Below are positions 1-7,608 of a stretch of DNA of 35,032 bases, in pieces (position 1 is the first letter of the stretch; each line of letters starts with the position of its first letter). The stretch spans positions 1-35,032 of the forward strand of contig JAUNWH010000029.1 of assembly GCA_030540405.1 (NCBI GenBank). Reading direction: 5' to 3'. A program made the position numbers and the translations under genes. A model generated the notes under the pieces. That model made no database searches, was not told the DNA's origin, and saw only the letters and a program-made list of their open reading frames with translations. The stretch comes from Spirochaetales bacterium. GTDB taxonomy: Bacteria; Spirochaetota; Spirochaetia; Treponematales; Treponemataceae.

Positions 1-8
1 TATTTCAG

Positions 9-48
9 CTCTTAGGAATACTCACTTAGCCTCTTAGGAAGTATTCCT
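9..48. promoter_or_regulatory. Repeated motif upstream of the response regulator
   Basis: The 10-mer CTCTTAGGAA occurs at 9-18 and again at 31-40, 22 bp apart (about two helical turns). Overlapping it, AGGAATAC (14-21) is the inverse of GTATTCCT (41-48). Direct repeats on one face of the helix are what OmpR-family regulators usually bind, so this may be an autoregulatory site for the regulator starting at 128. That role is inference; the repeats themselves are exact. Confidence 0.4.
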
Positions 49-92
49 TCAGAAAATTCAAATAATAATCTGTTAGAAGCGCGCAAAAATTC

Positions 93-121
93 TTGAACAT
101 CCTGTTGAATAATTGTAAATT
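93..121 (+). promoter_or_regulatory. Candidate promoter, possibly leaderless
   Basis: TTGAAC (93-98), 17-bp spacer, TAAATT (116-121). The -10 box ends 6 nt before the ATG at 128 and no Shine-Dalgarno sequence is visible, so transcription would begin at about the A of the start codon. Each hexamer matches the sigma-70 consensus at 4 of 6 positions. Confidence 0.45.
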
Positions 122-127
122 TCAGCC

Positions 128-829
128 ATGAAAACAAAAATCCTTGTAATAGAAGATGTTCCAGAAATGGCAGAACTTATTTGCATGTACTTGAACAACG
201 CGGATTTTGACTCGCTGGCATTTGACACAGCAGAAAAAGCTCTTGAAAAACTAGGCGCAGGATATTCGCCTGCTCTGGTAATTCTTGATTTAAATCTTCC
301 TGGAATGAGCGGATTTGACTTTTTAAAGACTTTCAGAAAAAGCTACAAAGCCACAATTCCTGTCATAATTGTTTCTGCGCGGGATGCAGATGAAGATATA
401 ATAGAAGGGCTTGGATTTGGCGCGGACGAATTTGTAACAAAGCCATTCAGCCCGAAAGTTCTAGTTGCAAGAGTTCAGTCCAAGCTCGCGCGGCTTTGCG
501 CAACAGAAGCTTCGGTGGAAGAAACAATAAATTTTGGTCCGTACACGCTTTACTGCAACAGCTGCATCCTAAAAAAAGGAACTGAAAAAATTCCGCTTTC
601 AACAAAAGAATACGAAGTTCTTGAATATCTTGTAAAAAACAACAGCAAGCCTGCAACGCCGGAACAAGTCTTCAATGCGGTATGGAAAACTCCGTTCGGA
701 GACATGACTGCGGTTGGAGTTTATGTTCAACGGCTAAGAAGAAAAATCGAGGAAGATCCTGCAAAGCCAAAGTATATAAAGACAGTTTTTGGTCTTGGCT
801 ACCAGTTCAGCATGGAAAGCAATGAATGA
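128..829 (+). CDS. OmpR-family two-component response regulator
   Basis: A 233-residue cytoplasmic transcription regulator. The N-terminal receiver domain (about 1-120) has the acidic pocket Glu9/Asp10, the phospho-acceptor Asp54 in VILDLNLPG, Ser83 in the IIVSA strand, and Lys105 in the TKPF motif. The C-terminal winged helix (about 135-230) has the family's STKEYEVLEYL and YVQRLRRKIE segments and ends GLGYQF. It should be phosphorylated by the histidine kinase that follows, whose ATG overlaps this gene's TGA by 4 nt (ATGA), so the pair is translationally coupled. No Shine-Dalgarno sequence precedes the ATG, and a promoter-like -10 box lies only 6 nt upstream. The stimulus and targets cannot be deduced; the repeats at 9-48 suggest autoregulation. 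Family assignment is secure, specific function unknown. Confidence 0.93.
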   Translation: MKTKILVIEDVPEMAELICMYLNNADFDSLAFDTAEKALEKLGAGYSPALVILDLNLPGMSGFDFLKTFRKSYKATIPVIIVSARDADEDIIEGLGFGADEFVTKPFSPKVLVARVQSKLARLCATEASVEETINFGPYTLYCNSCILKKGTEKIPLSTKEYEVLEYLVKNNSKPATPEQVFNAVWKTPFGDMTAVGVYVQRLRRKIEEDPAKPKYIKTVFGLGYQFSMESNE

Positions 830-2205
830 AAATTAAAAATCAAATTTCGCTTTTAATCACGGGAATTATAATACTTCCAACGCTATGCATGATTTTTTTT
901 CCAATTTACACATATTACAATTCCCCGCGAAGATTTTTAATGAAAGGCTACAAGGAAATCAGAAAAATAAATGAGGCGAATCTTTCTGAAAGCAACTGGA
1001 ACCAGATTCAAAACTATATTGAAAAAATTCCGCCAGAAGTCCAGATTCTGATTTTTTACAACTCAAAAATCATTCTTTCTACAATTCCTGAATTACAAAC
1101 AGGAAGCACGCACAATCCCAAGGAACTTTTTGATTTTGTGCAGACAACAAGTTCTTCTTACGACTATCAGTTTCAGTCTTTTTTTCTTGAAAAACAGCCG
1201 CAAAAAGATGCGCACGACGTAAGCCACAAAAACAAAGGCTTGATTATAAGCAGATTCGATGCAAAAGAAAAAAATTCGCTGAAAAGAATTCCAAAATTCA
1301 TGATGCACATATTTTTTGTGGTGCTTGTTTTTGAATCATTGTCAATCACGGTGATTATTTTAATTGCAAAGTCAGTTTCAAATTCAATAGAAATAATTCA
1401 AAAGGCAACTCAAAAAATTGCAAACGGAGAGCTTGACACAAAGCTTGAAATTTCAGGCAAAAGGAACTCAAATGAAATTTTGCAGCTCACAGAAGACTTG
1501 GAGCGCATGAGAAAAGCATTAAAGGAAAATCTTGAACGCCGCTCGCGCTTTATAATGGGAATAAGCCACGACTTGAGAACTCCGGTCGCGCTGATAAAAG
1601 GATATTCAGAAGCGGTTTCAGACGGAATTGTAAACAGCATTGACGACATAAAAAAATCGGTTTCAATAATAAACACAAAAGCCGGCCAACTTGAATCAAT
1701 GATAAATGACTTAATCAACTATGTAAAAATGGACAACATAGAATGGAAAAAAACTTTAAGACCTGTTGAGCTGAAATCATTTTTAAAGGACTTTGCAGCA
1801 AATATGGAATGCGCCGCAGAATTGTATAAGCGGAAAATTTCAAGTTCTATAGAAATCGATGAGCAGCAAGTTCTTATGGACAAAAATCTTTTTACGCGGG
1901 CTTTGGAAAATATCTACGGAAACGCCTTGCGCTACACAAATGACGGAGATTCAATTTTACTCGAAGCAAAAAAGAATTCACTTGGAAAAACTGAAATTTC
2001 AATAAGCGACACTGGAGTTGGAATTCCAGAAGAAGACTTGGAAAAGGTTTTTGAGCTGTTCTTCCGCGCGTCAAATTCCCGGCGTGAAAACGGAATGGGC
2101 ATAGGACTTTCTGTAGTCAAGTCAATTATAGACAGCCATGGCTGGGGCATAAATGTAAAATCCAAGCCGAACAAAGGAACAACATTTACAATAACACTGA
2201 ACTAA
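826..2205 (+). CDS. Membrane sensor histidine kinase
   Basis: A 459-residue partner of the upstream regulator. It has a TM segment near 8-28, an extracytoplasmic sensor region (about 30-155) rich in Lys, Gln and Ser with no domain I recognise, a second TM segment near 158-183, a HAMP linker (about 180-235), a HisKA dimerisation helix with His248 in GISHDLRTP, and an ATPase domain with the N-box ENIYGNALRYT (361-371), G1 box DTGVGI (395-400) and G2 box GMGIGL (423-428). All catalytic boxes are intact. The start overlaps the regulator's stop (ATGA). Its last 20 bp overlap the 3' end of the convergent miaA gene, leaving no room for a terminator between them. The ligand is unknown. Confidence 0.93.
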   Translation: MKIKNQISLLITGIIILPTLCMIFFPIYTYYNSPRRFLMKGYKEIRKINEANLSESNWNQIQNYIEKIPPEVQILIFYNSKIILSTIPELQTGSTHNPKELFDFVQTTSSSYDYQFQSFFLEKQPQKDAHDVSHKNKGLIISRFDAKEKNSLKRIPKFMMHIFFVVLVFESLSITVIILIAKSVSNSIEIIQKATQKIANGELDTKLEISGKRNSNEILQLTEDLERMRKALKENLERRSRFIMGISHDLRTPVALIKGYSEAVSDGIVNSIDDIKKSVSIINTKAGQLESMINDLINYVKMDNIEWKKTLRPVELKSFLKDFAANMECAAELYKRKISSSIEIDEQQVLMDKNLFTRALENIYGNALRYTNDGDSILLEAKKNSLGKTEISISDTGVGIPEEDLEKVFELFFRASNSRRENGMGIGLSVVKSIIDSHGWGINVKSKPNKGTTFTITLN

Positions 2206-3118
2206 GAAAACTTGAAATTATTTGCTTTATTTTTTCTTTGTCGTCAGCATCCACAATGCAAGCTTCAGGAATTCCGCGCATAAAGGTGTACTGTTTTTTT
2301 GCATAACGGTGGCTGTTGAATTTTATTTTTTCTTTTATCTGTTCTAAGGTAAGACCTTCAATAAAAAATTCGCTGTAGCCAATGGCTTTCATCGCAGGGG
2401 CATCTTTTGTAAGCCCTGATTTTTTCAAGGCCTCAACTTCCTGCGCAAGTCCGGCTTCAAACATTTTTTCCACACGCAAATCAATGCGCTTGTAAAGTTC
2501 TTCCCTGCTCCGATTTAAAATCAGTGTGCAAAATTTATACTGCTTTCTAAGTTCGCATGGAAGAACGAATGAACTTAAAGGTTTTCCGCATGAATAAAAA
2601 ATTTCAAGGGCGCGGCAAATTCTATACTCGTCATTTATATTTATTTTTTTTGCGCTCACAGGATCTAAGATTTTCAACTCGGCATAAAGACTTTCTTTTC
2701 CTAAATCGGAAAGTTTTTGCTTTATCTGCTCTCTGATTTCCGGGCGGCTTTCTGGAGTTGACGGCGAACCTAGCAAAAAATTTCTTATATAAAAACCAGT
2801 TCCGCCAATCACCAAAGGAATTTTTTTTCTACTCCAAATCTGCGCACACAAAGAATCTGCGGACTCAAGAAAGTTTCCAAGCCCGAACTGTTCCTGCGGA
2901 CTAGCAACATCAATAAGGTGAAAAGGAATTTCCTGCTGTTCTTCTTTTGTAGGCTTGGCAGTTCCAATATCAAGACCTTTGTAAACGGCCTGGCTGTCTG
3001 CGCTTATAACTTCGGCTTTTCCTTTAAAAACAAAAGAACTGCTTTTACCGAACAAGTCTTCAGCCAAAGCAGTTTTTCCGCAAGCAGTTGGTGCAAAAAC
3101 AACAATTACCGGAATCAA
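2186..3118 (-). CDS. miaA: tRNA dimethylallyltransferase MiaA
   Basis: A 310-residue cytosolic enzyme that transfers a dimethylallyl group to N6 of A37 in tRNAs reading UNN codons. Near the N-terminus is the P-loop-like APTACGKT (the family usually has GPTASGKT, so two positions differ), then SADSQAVYKGLDIGTAKPT, the substrate-contacting segment with Asp-Ser-x-Gln, then FHLIDVASPQEQF and VIGGTGFYIRNFL. Length is normal for the family. The start is taken as TTG at 3118 because an in-frame stop lies just upstream and the P-loop begins only a few residues in; there is no obvious Shine-Dalgarno sequence. It lies 25 nt downstream of rpoZ and is probably cotranscribed with it. Confidence 0.93.
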   Translation of the reverse strand: MIPVIVVFAPTACGKTALAEDLFGKSSSFVFKGKAEVISADSQAVYKGLDIGTAKPTKEEQQEIPFHLIDVASPQEQFGLGNFLESADSLCAQIWSRKKIPLVIGGTGFYIRNFLLGSPSTPESRPEIREQIKQKLSDLGKESLYAELKILDPVSAKKININDEYRICRALEIFYSCGKPLSSFVLPCELRKQYKFCTLILNRSREELYKRIDLRVEKMFEAGLAQEVEALKKSGLTKDAPAMKAIGYSEFFIEGLTLEQIKEKIKFNSHRYAKKQYTFMRGIPEACIVDADDKEKIKQIISSFLSSVLL

Positions 3119-3143
3119 TTTTTAATCAATGCAAAAAGCAAAA

Positions 3144-3365
3144 TTAGTGCGCCGGAGCTTCAATAGCATATTTAACTTCGCCTGAAAAAAGCTGACGGGC
3201 TGCAAGACTTACAACTTTTCCGTCGTTATCTTCTACAAGCTCAGAAACAGAAGGATCCTCTATCATAGCAAGTTTTGCAAGCTGATATGCGCGGCGGCTG
3301 GCAGCAACAGTAATGGCGTACATTCCGCCTTTGAATTTAGCAAGTTCTTCAAGTGGAAAAATCAT
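3144..3365 (-). CDS. rpoZ: RNA polymerase omega subunit (spirochaete type)
   Basis: A 73-residue protein. The segment MYAITVAASRRAYQLAKL corresponds to the conserved omega region that contacts the beta-prime C-terminus and helps polymerase assembly, and VVSLAARQLFSGEVKY fits the second conserved part (usually the motif around 'ALREI..GK'). The start is ATG at 3365, preceded by a good Shine-Dalgarno sequence (GAGGGG). It sits between the flagellar operon terminator and miaA. The family is short and weakly conserved, so the assignment rests on the AxxRAxxL-type helix, the size and an rpoZ-miaA pairing that is plausible but not diagnostic. Confidence 0.75.
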   Translation of the reverse strand: MIFPLEELAKFKGGMYAITVAASRRAYQLAKLAMIEDPSVSELVEDNDGKVVSLAARQLFSGEVKYAIEAPAH

Positions 3366-3429
3366 AGTTTACCCCTCACAAAAATTGTAATAATTATATC
3401 AAAAAATGCAGGCATAGTCAAACAGATAC

Positions 3430-3467
3430 AAAAAAAGCTGAACAGACGAGGGTTCATCTGTCCAGCT
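3430..3467 (-). terminator. Intrinsic terminator after flgE
   Basis: Read on the minus strand, arms AGCTGGACAGA and TCTGTTCAGCT (11 bp, one G/T wobble) enclose a 10-nt loop and are followed by seven T. It closes the flagellar operon and separates it from rpoZ-miaA. Confidence 0.85.
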
Positions 3468-3532
3468 AAGGTTGGGTTATGAATTAGAGGTTCTAAAGAA
3501 ATTACTTTCTAAAGATTCCTAGTTCAACTAAG

Positions 3533-4924
3533 TTAGCGTTTCAAACCTAAAACAGTTTCAAGCATTGAATCTCCGGTTTGAATTGTCTTTGCGTTAGATT
3601 CAAATCCGCGCTGAGTTACAATCATGTCTGTGAGCTGCTCTGTAAGGTCAACGTTTGACATTTCCAAAGTTCCAGAAAGCATGCTTCCTTTTCCCTGAGT
3701 TCCGCTTTCGCCGATGTTTGCCATTCCAGAGTTGATTGATTCTGCGTAAGTATTGTCGCCTTTCTTTTCAAGACCGCCCTGGTTTGTAAAGCTTGCCATT
3801 GCGACTTGTCCGATTGTGCGGACAGAACCATTTGAATAAACGCCTGTGATTATTCCAGACTGGTCAATCTTAAAGTTGTCAAGATAGCCGAGCTTGTAGC
3901 CATCCTGATAGTTTGCTTTTGTTGTAGATTTTGAGGCAGCCTGAGTAATTGTGTTTTCCATTGAGCCGATTGTTCCAAGATTCAAGTTGAAAGTCTGGCG
4001 GTATGGATTTCCGTTTGCATCAGCATTTGAATCAGCAACTGCATAAGAAGCCTGAAGAACGATTTCGCCCTGAGGGTTAGACTGATTTCCTGCGCTGTCA
4101 ATTACAGACTGAAGTTTTCCTGTATTGTCAAAATTCAAAGTGTAAGTATTCTGCACGCCGTCTGTTGTTCCAAAGCCAATTCTTGTCTGTGTAAAATCAG
4201 CATTGTCCGGGTCAACATTTACAGTAACTGTCCACTGGTTTGGATTTCCTGGAACTTTTGCAAAATTCATCTGAACCTGATGAGCGTTTCCATAAGTATC
4301 ATAAATATCAATTTCTGTCTGCCAAGTTCCTTCAATAACCTGATCCGCAGTAGGATTGTCCGGGATTTCTGGTGTGTTCTTGTTAAGGTTGCAGAAATAT
4401 CTTACATTTTCTGTTGCTTTAGGCGGGTCTTTCTGGCCAACTGGAATCACCAAATCTGTAGGAGTTGCGGAAGAGCGCACAACCTGACGTCCGTTTACTT
4501 CTTCTGCCATCCAGCCCTGAACACGAAGTCCGTTAGCAGGATTTACAAGAGTTCCGTTTGAGTCTGTTCCAAAGACACCTGCGCGTGAATAGAAAGTTTC
4601 GTCTCCGTTTTTAAGAACAAAGAATCCGTTTCCTTGAATAGCAAGGTCAGTTGTGTTTCCTGTTGTCTGAAGGTTTCCCTGTGTAAAGATTGTGTCGATT
4701 GTAGCAACACTCATTCCAAGTCCAACTTCCTTAGGATTTACACCGCCCACTTCTTCTGTAGGACGAGCAGCACCGTTAATCTGCTGGCTTATCATGTCCT
4801 GAAAAGTAGCGCGGCCTTTTTTAAATCCGTAAGTGTTTACATTGGAAATGTTGTTTCCAATTACATCCATTCTTGTCTGGTGATTCTGCAAGCCCGAAAC
4901 GCCTGCATAAAGCGATCTCATCAT
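3533..4924 (-). CDS. flgE: Flagellar hook protein FlgE
   Basis: A 463-residue structural subunit of the hook joining the periplasmic flagellar motor to its filament. The N-terminal rod/hook signature is clear ([32 protein letters not shown]), as is the C-terminal one ([25 protein letters not shown], split here by description). With the start at the first ATG of ATGATG, Lys165 and Cys178 are both present, the numbering reported for the lysinoalanine crosslink of Treponema denticola FlgE. The Cys178 codon is 4391-4393 and the Lys165 codon 4430-4432. Codon choice is enriched in AAC, ATC and GGA-type codons compared with neighbours, consistent with high expression. It is the last gene of the operon and ends before a strong terminator; flbD-motA-motB, which follow in other treponemes, are absent here. 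Confidence 0.97.
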   Translation of the reverse strand: MMRSLYAGVSGLQNHQTRMDVIGNNISNVNTYGFKKGRATFQDMISQQINGAARPTEEVGGVNPKEVGLGMSVATIDTIFTQGNLQTTGNTTDLAIQGNGFFVLKNGDETFYSRAGVFGTDSNGTLVNPANGLRVQGWMAEEVNGRQVVRSSATPTDLVIPVGQKDPPKATENVRYFCNLNKNTPEIPDNPTADQVIEGTWQTEIDIYDTYGNAHQVQMNFAKVPGNPNQWTVTVNVDPDNADFTQTRIGFGTTDGVQNTYTLNFDNTGKLQSVIDSAGNQSNPQGEIVLQASYAVADSNADANGNPYRQTFNLNLGTIGSMENTITQAASKSTTKANYQDGYKLGYLDNFKIDQSGIITGVYSNGSVRTIGQVAMASFTNQGGLEKKGDNTYAESINSGMANIGESGTQGKGSMLSGTLEMSNVDLTEQLTDMIVTQRGFESNAKTIQTGDSMLETVLGLKR

Positions 4925-4970
4925 AAATTTACCCTCTTATGATTTTTTATACGAGTTCCCCAACCTGAAC

Positions 4971-5420
4971 TCATTCTCCGTAAACTGCGGAGATTTGTTT
5001 CATGTCATAATACATATTGTTTACGCGCACCTGCGGATTCGCTCCGTAAGTTACGGCTTCAACAACTCCAGTTGTCTTTGTGTCGCCAAGCGTAATATCA
5101 ACAGTTTTTCCGATTGTTCCTACAGCCTGAGAAGAAACAAGCATTGAATTCATTTTTGAAAATTCTTGATTCATGTTTGTCATCTGCTCAAGAGAACTGA
5201 ACTGTGCCATCTGAGCAATGAACTGCGTGTTTTCCATAGGAGAAGTAGGATCCTGATTCGAAAGCTGAGTAATCAAAAGCTTAAGGAAATCATCCTTTCC
5301 CAAGTCGCGCTGAACTTTTCTTCCTTCAATTGTAATTGACTTGTTGAAAGAATCTACCTGCATATTCAGCTTTGCCATTTCCTGATCGCTAAGCCTTGTA
5401 TTCAACTGAATTCCGTCCAT
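4971..5420 (-). CDS. flgD: Flagellar hook-capping protein FlgD
   Basis: A 149-residue hook assembly scaffold that caps the growing hook and is then discarded. The conserved core FLKLLITQLSNQDPTSP followed by MENTQFIAQMAQFSSLEQM is intact, and the C-terminal part keeps the short 'VGKTVDI' type strand. It is shorter than enterobacterial FlgD (about 230 residues), which I take as normal for spirochaetes rather than a truncation because the C-terminal motif is present. It lies between fliK (9-nt gap) and flgE (46-nt gap) in the same operon. Confidence 0.93.
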   Translation of the reverse strand: MDGIQLNTRLSDQEMAKLNMQVDSFNKSITIEGRKVQRDLGKDDFLKLLITQLSNQDPTSPMENTQFIAQMAQFSSLEQMTNMNQEFSKMNSMLVSSQAVGTIGKTVDITLGDTKTTGVVEAVTYGANPQVRVNNMYYDMKQISAVYGE

Positions 5421-5429
5421 CTTTTACTC

Positions 5430-6818
5430 CTATGCAACAACGCTGATTTTTCTGTCAGAATCCGCGCTATATGCAGCTTGCGAAGAAGCCGCTCCTGAAA
5501 TTTCAGCGGAAGACGCATAATCACCGTAAACCTTGTTAGAAAAGAACTGTTCGCTGCTCTGCTGCCGTTCTCCCTGAGCAAATGAGCCAGAAGAAGTGTC
5601 GGCATAGCTAAGACTTAAATTTGCATTTTCAAATCCGCTGTTTTGAAAAGCCTGCTTTAAAGTCTCCATATTTTGTTTAAAAGCTTCGAAAGCTTCCTTG
5701 CTGTTTACAGTAATCTGCCCTGTAATCACATTATCGGAAAGATGAAGATTTATTTTAACATTTCCTAAATTTTCTGGCTTTAAAATCATGTTTATTGAGC
5801 CGGAATTGTTGTCTTGCAAAACAATGTTTCCAGCGCGAGCAAAATCAGGCGCATTAAACTGAATCTGCTGAGAAAGCATCTGCTGGAAAGTAGAGCCGGA
5901 AGCTCCTGCGCTCTGGTTATTTGAAGAAAGAATATTCTGCTTTGCAGTTTCAGATAGTGAAAGCGAAAGATTCAAACTGTTGTCTTGCTCTGAATAGTCA
6001 GACTTCATCTCGGATTTAAAGTCAGCGATTTTCTGCTCAACGGAACGCTCGTCTGTAACTGTAAAAATATTTTCAAAAAGAGACGGAACTTCTTTTGCGC
6101 CATTTTCATCAGAAGAAGAAAGCTCAAGCTTGAAAAAGTCAGGTTTCTTTTCGCCGGATTCTGAAGAAAGCGCAAGCTGTGCAAACTCTGCGGAATTCTG
6201 CAAAGCTGCAATTTCATCCGGAACAGACTGGGAAGATTCAAGTTTCAGATTTGCTTCAACACTAGAAAAATGCTCGGCAAATTTTGTGTTTTCTAAAAAT
6301 TTTTCAGGCTCATCAACAGAAAGATTCTGCGCCTCCTGCAAATTCTGCATTTCATTTAATGGAAGGAAAAAACTACTTTCAGCTGAAAAATCATCAGTTT
6401 TATTTTCCAATGAAAAATCTTCAGAATGCAAAAATGCAAGCTGCTCGCTAGAAGGCAAAATTTCAGAAATAGAATCGGAAGAAAGTTCAGTTTGAAAATC
6501 TAAATTAACAGAAGATTCTGCCTGAACAGAAGGCTCTTCTTTAACAACCGCAAATGAAGCAAAAACAGCCGAGGATTTTTGAGCTTCTGTGCTGTTTTTT
6601 TCTTCTACAGAATTTGAAGCCATTTCATCAGAAGCCTTTGAAACTTTTTGAACTTTTTCTTTGGAAGGAGAATTGTCTGCCCGTTCTTTTCTTGAAGCGG
6701 ATTCCACCATTTCTTTAAATGACGGCTCTCTGTCTTCAGATTTTGCAGTCGGAATTTTCTTTACAGAAACATCGCGTTCCTGCTGTGGATTTACAATCTG
6801 TAAACTTAATGCCTGCAT
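5430..6818 (-). CDS. fliK: Flagellar hook-length control protein FliK (Tap1)
   Basis: A 462-residue protein that acts as the molecular ruler for hook length and triggers the export switch. The N-terminal two thirds are low complexity, dominated by Ser, Glu, Lys and Phe, as expected of an unstructured ruler. The C-terminal domain (about residues 330-420) carries the FliK signature, with the segment NMILKPENLGNVKINLHL followed by ITGQITVNSKEAFEAF. The start is placed at ATG 6818 because GGAGG lies 7 nt upstream; a longer reading from 6857 would add 13 unlikely residues. The gene order flbB-fliK-flgD-flgE matches the treponemal tap1 locus. Confidence 0.88.
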   Translation of the reverse strand: MQALSLQIVNPQQERDVSVKKIPTAKSEDREPSFKEMVESASRKERADNSPSKEKVQKVSKASDEMASNSVEEKNSTEAQKSSAVFASFAVVKEEPSVQAESSVNLDFQTELSSDSISEILPSSEQLAFLHSEDFSLENKTDDFSAESSFFLPLNEMQNLQEAQNLSVDEPEKFLENTKFAEHFSSVEANLKLESSQSVPDEIAALQNSAEFAQLALSSESGEKKPDFFKLELSSSDENGAKEVPSLFENIFTVTDERSVEQKIADFKSEMKSDYSEQDNSLNLSLSLSETAKQNILSSNNQSAGASGSTFQQMLSQQIQFNAPDFARAGNIVLQDNNSGSINMILKPENLGNVKINLHLSDNVITGQITVNSKEAFEAFKQNMETLKQAFQNSGFENANLSLSYADTSSGSFAQGERQQSSEQFFSNKVYGDYASSAEISGAASSQAAYSADSDRKISVVA

Positions 6819-6872
6819 GGGCAACCTCCGGATTCTATAAACACCGGCGCGCCGCATTGACAGGCAATCTTG

Positions 6873-7505
6873 CTAATTTATTGAAAGCGGTTTGTTTGCC
6901 ATCTTGCGTGAAATTTCAGCAGCACGATCACTAGGCATTAAGGAAAGCCAATATGCGACTGTAGAAGATTCACCAGAAGCGGCGGCAATCTCATCGGCAC
7001 GGCGCAGAACATCAATTACGTCCTGATCGTCCATTTCAACAAGAATTCCAACTGCGCTTTTTGGCGGCATACCGTTCAAATTAGCAACAATTTGCTCGAT
7101 GTTTACACTTCTATCATCGTACTTTTTTACTAAATTATTAAATGTTTTTTCGCGTTCAGCCTGAGTTTTTTCTTTGTCTTCAAGCTCCTGCGCAACCTGG
7201 GCATTCGCATCCTCGCGTTCCTTTACTTCAGCCTCTCTTTTTGCAAGCTCCTGCGAACGAATATCAAGCGCCTCAAGTCTTTTTGCAAAACGGTCATTGT
7301 CAAGATCAGCCTCAACAAGTTCCTTTGAAGACGAAGCTGAAACAGAAGTCTGCGGAGAAAGTCCGGCTAATTTAAATAAAGGCGCAAAAGCTCTCTTAGC
7401 CTGAATTATTCCCAGATAGTCAAACCAAAGAAGTCCGAACAAAACAAGAACTACAATAAGAATGATGAGGAGAATTGATTTTCCTAAAACTTTAGCGTTT
7501 GACAT
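6873..7505 (-). CDS. flbB: Periplasmic flagellar collar protein FlbB
   Basis: A 210-residue spirochaete motor protein; Borrelia FlbB sits at the base of the collar and helps recruit stator units. One TM helix near 10-32 (ILLIILIVVLVLFGLLWF) is followed by a long charged coiled coil (about 65-130, AKREAEVKEREDANAQ) and a C-terminal MotE/MgtE-N-like helical domain (about 140-205) with MPPKSAVGILVEMDDQDV and LMPSDRAAEISRKM. It is the first gene of the local flagellar operon and has a CTGGAG ribosome site. In other spirochaetes fliG-fliH-fliI-fliJ precede it; here hexokinase does. Confidence 0.85.
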   Translation of the reverse strand: MSNAKVLGKSILLIILIVVLVLFGLLWFDYLGIIQAKRAFAPLFKLAGLSPQTSVSASSSKELVEADLDNDRFAKRLEALDIRSQELAKREAEVKEREDANAQVAQELEDKEKTQAEREKTFNNLVKKYDDRSVNIEQIVANLNGMPPKSAVGILVEMDDQDVIDVLRRADEIAAASGESSTVAYWLSLMPSDRAAEISRKMANKPLSIN

Positions 7506-7521
7506 ATATTGCTCCAGTTGA

Positions 7522-7549
7522 TTATCGGACTTTTTTTATAAAAACCTAA
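7522..7549 (-). promoter_or_regulatory. Candidate sigma-28 (FliA) promoter of the flbB operon
   Basis: On the minus strand TCCGATAA (7529-7522) matches the sigma-28 -10 consensus GCCGATAA at 7 of 8 positions. TTAGGTTT (7549-7542) matches the -35 consensus TAAAGTTT at 6 of 8, with a 12-bp spacer instead of 11. Sigma-28 promoters have been reported for the tap1/flgD/flgE operon of other treponemes, as I recall, which supports the reading. Confidence 0.5.
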
Positions 7550-7573
7550 GAAAAACCACGCCCAAAAGAAACA

Positions 7574-7596
7574 GGGAAAACTTTAAAAGCTTTCCC
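7574..7596 (-). terminator. Probable terminator after hexokinase
   Basis: On the minus strand GGGAAAGC and GTTTTCCC form an 8-bp stem with one wobble, a 7-nt AT loop and a downstream TGTTTCTTTT tract. It lies 13 nt past the hexokinase stop. The T tract is imperfect. Confidence 0.55.
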
Positions 7597-7608
7597 CCAT
7601 AAATTTCA

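Noticed and set aside
4280-4942. Open frames on the plus strand opposite flgE
   Set aside because: They lie fully inside a strongly supported gene, have no ribosome sites, and show Cys/Ser/Phe-rich composition typical of antisense frames.
5402-6495. Several frames opposite or shifted within fliK and flgD
   Set aside because: They mirror the Ser/Glu-rich coding composition of fliK and have no family features or start signals.
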